This document shows, piece after piece, positions 59,961 through 64,000 of a DNA stretch of 64,000 bases. The translations under genes were made by a program, and so were the position numbers. A model generated the notes under the pieces. That model was not told where the DNA came from. It saw only the letters and a program-made list of their open reading frames with translations, and made no database searches. Origin of the DNA: Ligula intestinalis (taxonomy: Eukaryota > Platyhelminthes > Cestoda > Diphyllobothriidea > Diphyllobothriidae); contig JAYGXS010000007.1 in NCBI GenBank assembly GCA_036362985.1, positions 17,543,599-17,607,598 of the forward strand, given 5' to 3'. Numbering within the stretch: the first letter of the stretch is position 1; the number at the start of each line of letters is the position of its first letter.

Positions 59961-61166
59961 TCAGAACTGCTTGCCTCGGAGTTTGTTGTGTGCGGTGACC
60001 GGCACGACAGAAGCCTCCGCATGAAGGTGATCGATGGGCGACATTTTATAGCAGCCCGTGATCGTGCGGAGGGCACCATTCTGTGCTGACTGAAGGCGGC
60101 GGAGCCTGGAGGAGCTGATTGTGGGAGACCAGACTTGTGCCGCAAAGGTTAGATGCGGCTTGGCCATTGCATTGAATGTGGTCGTCAGCAACTCTTTCGC
60201 GCAGCCCCAGGAAGTGCCCGCGAGAGCCTTGAGGACCTTGGTGCACCGGCTCACTTTGCTTGCGACCTCCCTCGCATGGTCCGCGAACGTGAAGAGCGGA
60301 TCTAAACGAACGCCGAGGAGCTTGGGCTTTCGGACCAGTGGTAAAGCCTCACTGTTGACGATGATACCCGGGTGGCGATTGAACTCCTTCGGATCCAGCG
60401 TGAAAACAGTGACGGACGACTTAGCAGCCGAGATCGACATCCCGCGCTGAGTGACGTAGTCCACGATGTTAGGCATGAATTCCGAGAGGACCTGTGCAGC
60501 CTGATCAATGTTATGGTGCTGGCAGAAGAAGGTGACATCATCCGCGTATGATACCACTTTGGCGGGTGCCGAAGGGAGTGGGAGTTCCCTCATGTAAATG
60601 TTGAACATCGTCGGGCTGAGCACAGAGCCTTGAGGAACACTGCAGGTTTGCTTACGGGGCTTGGAGACAGTGCCGCGGAAAAGGACACGATCGTGGCGGC
60701 CACGGATGTAAGCCCCCAACCACCGGACCAGGCCCGTCGGAACGTTCAGGGAGACCAAGTCCTGCAGGAGCTGATCGTGACGGACGCAGTCAAAGGCTCG
60801 TGACAGGTCAATTGAGACAGCCACTTTCCGCGAAGCGGGCTTCTGTTGATTGAAGCCCTCGAGGATGCCGTTGCTGAGCTCAAAAAGAGCTGTTGTTGTG
60901 CCACGAACCGAGTTGAAACCATGTTGGTGGTTGGACAGATCCGCTGCAGACGTCAGAGTTAGTAGGAGAAGTCGTTCGAAAATTTTCGCCAGTGAACTGA
61001 GGAGGGAGATTGGGCGATAGGACGTCGCTTTACTGGGGTCCTTGCCAGGTTTGGCCAGTGAAATGATGGCTGACTGGCGCCAGCAATCGGGGATGATTAA
61101 ATTGGCCATCGAAAGATTAAAAACGGCTGCCAGGTAGGCAGCCACATTAGGGCCGATATTGCGCAA
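59961..61166 (-). CDS. Copy B reverse transcriptase
   Basis: 401 uninterrupted codons: MRNIGPNVAAYLAAVFNL, SYRPISLLSSLAKIFERLLL, VAVSIDLSRAFDCVRHDQLL, TGLVRWLGAYIRGRHDRV, CSVPQGSVLSPTMFNIYM and VVSYADDVTFFCQHHNI, through to KLLGVRLDP and FAAQVWSPT. Both catalytic Asp blocks are intact. It has seven residues (WLGAYIR) that copies A and C lack. Confidence 0.85.
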   Translation of the reverse strand: MRNIGPNVAAYLAAVFNLSMANLIIPDCWRQSAIISLAKPGKDPSKATSYRPISLLSSLAKIFERLLLLTLTSAADLSNHQHGFNSVRGTTTALFELSNGILEGFNQQKPASRKVAVSIDLSRAFDCVRHDQLLQDLVSLNVPTGLVRWLGAYIRGRHDRVLFRGTVSKPRKQTCSVPQGSVLSPTMFNIYMRELPLPSAPAKVVSYADDVTFFCQHHNIDQAAQVLSEFMPNIVDYVTQRGMSISAAKSSVTVFTLDPKEFNRHPGIIVNSEALPLVRKPKLLGVRLDPLFTFADHAREVASKVSRCTKVLKALAGTSWGCAKELLTTTFNAMAKPHLTFAAQVWSPTISSSRLRRLQSAQNGALRTITGCYKMSPIDHLHAEASVVPVTAHNKLRGKQF

Positions 61167-61678
61167 ATGGATAGGTGCCAGGCCATCCGGTCCTAAGGCT
61201 TTCGAGACTTTCGTTTTCCTGACGGCGATGGGGATAACATCGGCCTAGTAGGAGATGTCCTGAGGCGGGGCCTTATGGAGGGGACGCAGAATTGAGCGCT
61301 GGCTTTTAGGTATGAGAGCCGAGCGGGGAGAGAACAGCTTGTTCATCTTCGCGGCGATCGTAATGTTGTTGGAAATGAACTTTCCGTCCCCGAAGCTAAT
61401 AGACTGCTTGGCTGTGTCAGCCCGGGGCTTGGTCAAATTGCGTCGAAGTTTCCAGGTGGCAGCTGCGTTGCCGCGGAAATTACAATCTGCAACTTTTTCA
61501 CGCCAACGTTCTCGTTTTTCGTCAGTGATGGTCTTGGTTATCAAGCCGTTGAGTTCGCCAGCAAGCGGGTCAGTTGCGTCTTGCACTCGGATCTCGTCTC
61601 TCTCTCGTTCCAGTCGGGATGCTTCGCGTGGGTAGTTAGGGCTGAGTATGGGAATACGACCGTTCGGTATATGGTGGC

Positions 61679-62308
61679 CTACTGCTGCCAAAAGCAGGTG
61701 GCGAACGGCCCGCTCCGCCGTGTGGACACAGGTGGGGGCGGTAGCTGATCGGCTCCAGCTTCGCATTCGGCGGTGAACGCTGTCCAGTCAGCTATCTTGA
61801 AGTTGATGAAATGCCTGTTTGGAGCCTTGATACGGTCGGCAGAGGTGGCCAATTTGAGCACTATAGGGAGGTGATCGCTCCCTAGGCTGATTTCCGTGCT
61901 CCAGGTGGTGGAGGCTACCAGACTGAGGCTGGCAAGGGAGACATCGGAAGAGCTGGGGGCACCGTTGGATGGTAGCCGCATTGGGTAGTCCTCGTTGAGG
62001 ACTGCGAAGGGAGCTTGTTCAAGTTCATCGGCTAGGACTTCTCCCCGGGAATCGGCCGCCAAGTTGGAGTGCCATAGGCCGTGGTGGCCGTTGAATTCAC
62101 CTAGCAACAAACTGTCTCCAGAAGGTATGTAGGGAGCGATAGAGGCGATGAACCCAGGAGGACAACTGGAAGTTGGAGGAATGTACACTTTCACGACAAT
62201 TAGCGGCACCGGGCCAATGTTTAGGGATATCGCCAGTACTTCTGTGGGATCGGCACCAAGCAGGGGTAGCTGGTGATGGGCAATGGATTTGTCCACCAGG
62301 AAGGCCAA
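61679..62308 (-). CDS. Copy B APE endonuclease (main part)
   Basis: About 210 codons: GGGLAFLVDKS begins the frame region, then VLAISLNIGPVPLIVVKVYI, LLLGEFNGHHGLWHSNL (the usual GDLNAHHDLW has E and G substitutions) and STEISLGSDHLPIVLKL (SDH block). It continues from the N-terminal ORF across the frameshift. The D-to-E change in the GD-x-N block could reduce activity. Confidence 0.72.
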   Translation of the reverse strand: MAFLVDKSIAHHQLPLLGADPTEVLAISLNIGPVPLIVVKVYIPPTSSCPPGFIASIAPYIPSGDSLLLGEFNGHHGLWHSNLAADSRGEVLADELEQAPFAVLNEDYPMRLPSNGAPSSSDVSLASLSLVASTTWSTEISLGSDHLPIVLKLATSADRIKAPNRHFINFKIADWTAFTAECEAGADQLPPPPVSTRRSGPFATCFWQQ

Positions 62309-62381
62309 GCCTCCACCTTTTTTGCGACCGCGGTCACGACAGACGATCGGGTAATCGGCACAAGACGGGACCTTAGTGGAG

Positions 62382-62810
62382 TTAGACCTGTTTTTTCTCT
62401 TGGATAGCCGCCACAGCTATGCTGTGCGAACGCATGAAGGCAAGGAGCTGGTCAAGCTTGGTAACCAGGCCGTGGGCGTTGAACTGGAGGATCTTAAGAC
62501 CAGGCGGTGAGGCAAGGTCGGAGATCAGAGGATTTGGGTTCAGGAGAGGGCGGGCTGGAGGCGTGGAGAACGGTGGGGGCACGGGACAGCTGGGACACGC
62601 GAAGGCGGGCGACCAATCGGCAGCTTTGGCGAGGCCACTGCAGCGGAGATGACACCAACCATTGCAGGAGCCGCAACGTACAGACCAATCGCGTTGGCCC
62701 AGGCGGACTCGGCTGAACGAACAGTACCAGAGAGGTCCAGGGTTGGCCTCAATACCGGCGGCAAGGCGAAGGAGTCGGAGCAGCGTGGCCGGGAGGGGCT
62801 GCTCCGTCAT
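62382..62810 (-). CDS. Copy B N-terminal part: 2A-like motif, PHD-like finger, endonuclease start
   Basis: From ATG 62810: LLRLLRLAAGIEANPGP occupies residues 10-26, with NPGP at 23-26. A zinc cluster follows (RCGSC, NGWCHLRC, ACPSC), then a Pro-rich linker and LKILQFNAHGLVTKLDQLL. The frame stops at QEKKQV because of one extra base in an A-run compared with copy C. A GTG nine bases upstream is open but unlikely to be the start. Confidence 0.7.
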   Translation of the reverse strand: MTEQPLPATLLRLLRLAAGIEANPGPLWYCSFSRVRLGQRDWSVRCGSCNGWCHLRCSGLAKAADWSPAFACPSCPVPPPFSTPPARPLLNPNPLISDLASPPGLKILQFNAHGLVTKLDQLLAFMRSHSIAVAAIQEKKQV

Positions 62811-62953
62811 CAAAAACACGGGTAGGGCTGTGGGGGGGGGGGGGGTTGATCCAACGTAGGGAGGGGGGTGGGGGAGACCTTGGCCGGGGGGGGGGGGGGG
62901 TGTTGGAACGCTGTCGTAGACGCGTCTGCTGTGGTTCCCCTCATCTCAGTAGT

Positions 62954-63612
62954 GGATACTCATAATCAACAGTTAACGCAGTCGGCCAACTATAACGCCT
63001 GACCCTGGCCAACAAGAAAGACTTGTGTTCGCAAGATTGTGTCACAGATGCGTGTACATCAACACATTTAAACAAGAAGGTTAGCATATCGCCGTGGCTT
63101 AAATTGATGAGAAAAGCCCTTGCCGTTACAGTCTTCAGGCTCTGTTCCGTGTGGGAAGAGAAGAACTGAGACGCCGATTGGAAGGAATAGTATATTCTGT
63201 CGAGAGGTATAAGATAAGATAATGCTTGATATGTCTTCTTCCTCGTCCATACAATTACCTGGATCGCGACCCTTCTCATTCATTCAGGTTGGAGGAAGTT
63301 TTCAGTCGGAAGAGCGTGCGTTTGGCTTCGAGAGGGGTAGCGTACGAAGTGTCTGAGCGTGGTAATCATCACAGTTAGGTCTCCTGTAAGTCAGCCTTGA
63401 CCGTGATTGGGCAGATTGGATTGGGGTAGACAGGCACTGCTGCATGCACAATTGCCAGCAGTCATGAGAGGTTGAGCGTTCGCGCGGAGTGGTTTCACTA
63501 CGGATCGTCATTTTAAAGGTCAGTAAGACCCACTTGTATAGCCACCTACTGAAAACACGGGAACAGGAACTATGTGTACACTACACATGGCTTTGCGCCA
63601 ATTTCTAGGAAG
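62954..63612. other. No gene recognised
   Basis: Short minus-strand frames only, no motifs. Confidence 0.4.
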
Positions 63613-63735
63613 AAGTAGAGTTACGTTTAGGGTTGGGTTTAGGGTCAGGATCGTGTTAACAGTTAAGGTTTCAGTTCATGTTAACTGTTGGGTTTAGGCT
63701 TAGGGTAGAGCTAGGGTTAAGATTGCGGTTTCAAT
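63613..63735 (+). repeat. Degenerate telomere-like TTAGGG repeats
   Basis: GTTTAGGGTTGGGTTTAGGG, GGTTTAGGCTTAGGGTAG and AGCTAGGGTTAAG are scattered with GTTAACAGTTAAGG-type variants. TTAGGG is the usual animal telomere unit, so this looks like an interstitial relic. Confidence 0.6.
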
Positions 63736-63917
63736 TTGCTTTTATGTACGGGTTAAGAAACGGACATATTTACCCCTCCCCCAGAAATGTCTCGCGAGGA
63801 CGCCTATTTTACCGTGTCTTGTTTTGGCAGCTTACTTCAAGGTCAAGGTCAAGAATCGACCTGAGCAAACAAAGGAGGTAGGCAACAATATAGGCATCGG
63901 TTAGATAGAAAGAGAAA

Positions 63918-63953
63918 GCCTTTGTCGGAGGCTAATGCTCTACCGCTAAGCTA
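63918..63953 (-). repeat. tRNA-like SINE head at window edge
   Basis: On the minus strand: GTAGCTTAGCGGTAGAGC (good box A) then ATTAGCCTCCGAC. No box B is evident downstream within the expected distance. Confidence 0.45.

Positions 63954-64000
<47 letters not shown>
63954..64000 (+). repeat. ATC microsatellite, runs off the window
   Basis: At least 15 perfect ATC units reaching the last base. Confidence 0.97.

Larger units (their letters stand above)
59401..62941 (-). mobile_element. Jockey/I-like retrotransposon, copy B, with 12-bp target site duplication
   Basis: A 3.54-kb minus-strand insertion bounded by CATCTCAGTAGT at 59389-59400 and 62942-62953. The 3' tail on the element strand is a CCAA-type simple repeat (TTGGTTGGTTGGT on plus). 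The 5' end carries C-tracts. Same family as copy A, to which it is nearly identical over long stretches. The intact duplication and high identity indicate a recent insertion. Frame breaks near 62390, 61700, 61200 and 59960 still make it inactive as read. Confidence 0.9.

Noticed and set aside
1..64000. CRISPR arrays, bacterial operons or phage
   Set aside because: Nothing of this kind. Gene structure, introns and repeat types are eukaryotic.

Overview
This is eukaryotic DNA, almost certainly from a parasitic flatworm. A diphyllobothriid-like tapeworm is my best guess, but that is inference from repeat content and intron style, not a database match. Genes are sparse, one host-type gene is cut into short exons (one intron is only 32 bp, others 9.4 and 26.5 kb), and most of the remaining sequence is mobile-element debris: CR1/Rex1-like, RTE-like and Jockey/I-like non-LTR retrotransposons, Penelope-like elements, a Gypsy-type remnant, hAT and Tnp2-like DNA transposons, foldback elements and tRNA-derived SINEs. 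There is one 10-N assembly gap (45509-45518).

Layout. 1-2.4 kb: 3' part of a Penelope-like element, a SINE tail and a long-inverted-repeat foldback element. 2.4-5.5 kb: CR1-like retrotransposon on the minus strand. 5.6-9.4 kb: SINE head, then a Tnp2-like transposase gene with one stop and one frame change, plus accessory exons. 9.5-10.0 kb: hAT relic. 10.8-17.3 kb: two copies of one CR1/Rex1-like family and part of another. One copy is interrupted by a tandem repeat of about 310-330 bp whose minus strand carries hammerhead-ribozyme-like cores, and by a TTC microsatellite with an 18-bp perfect inverted repeat. 17.3-18.0 kb: Gypsy-type polyprotein tail and LTR start. 18.2-19.6 kb: another CR1-like RT relic.

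19.87-58.26 kb (plus strand): a host gene that I identify as a member of the EEIG1/FAM102 family (N-terminal NT-C2 domain), read from five exons whose splice phases all agree: 19872-20056, 20089-20209, 21180-21379, 30809-31395, 57893-58261. Intron 3 holds a Jockey/I-like element (copy A), inverted SINEs and a Penelope relic. Intron 4 (26.5 kb) holds an RTE element, two foldback elements, a deleted copy C of the same Jockey/I-like family on the plus strand, a perfect hAT MITE with 8-bp target duplication, zinc-finger tails of a second RTE family, and a distinct Jockey/I-like element (D). Downstream at 59.4-62.9 kb lies copy B, bounded by a 12-bp target duplication. The window ends in degenerate telomere-like repeats, a SINE head and an ATC microsatellite.

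The retroelements act on themselves rather than as a pathway: APE endonuclease plus RT for target-primed insertion, with 2A-like and PHD-like N-termini in the Jockey/I-like families. No retroelement open frame here appears fully intact.
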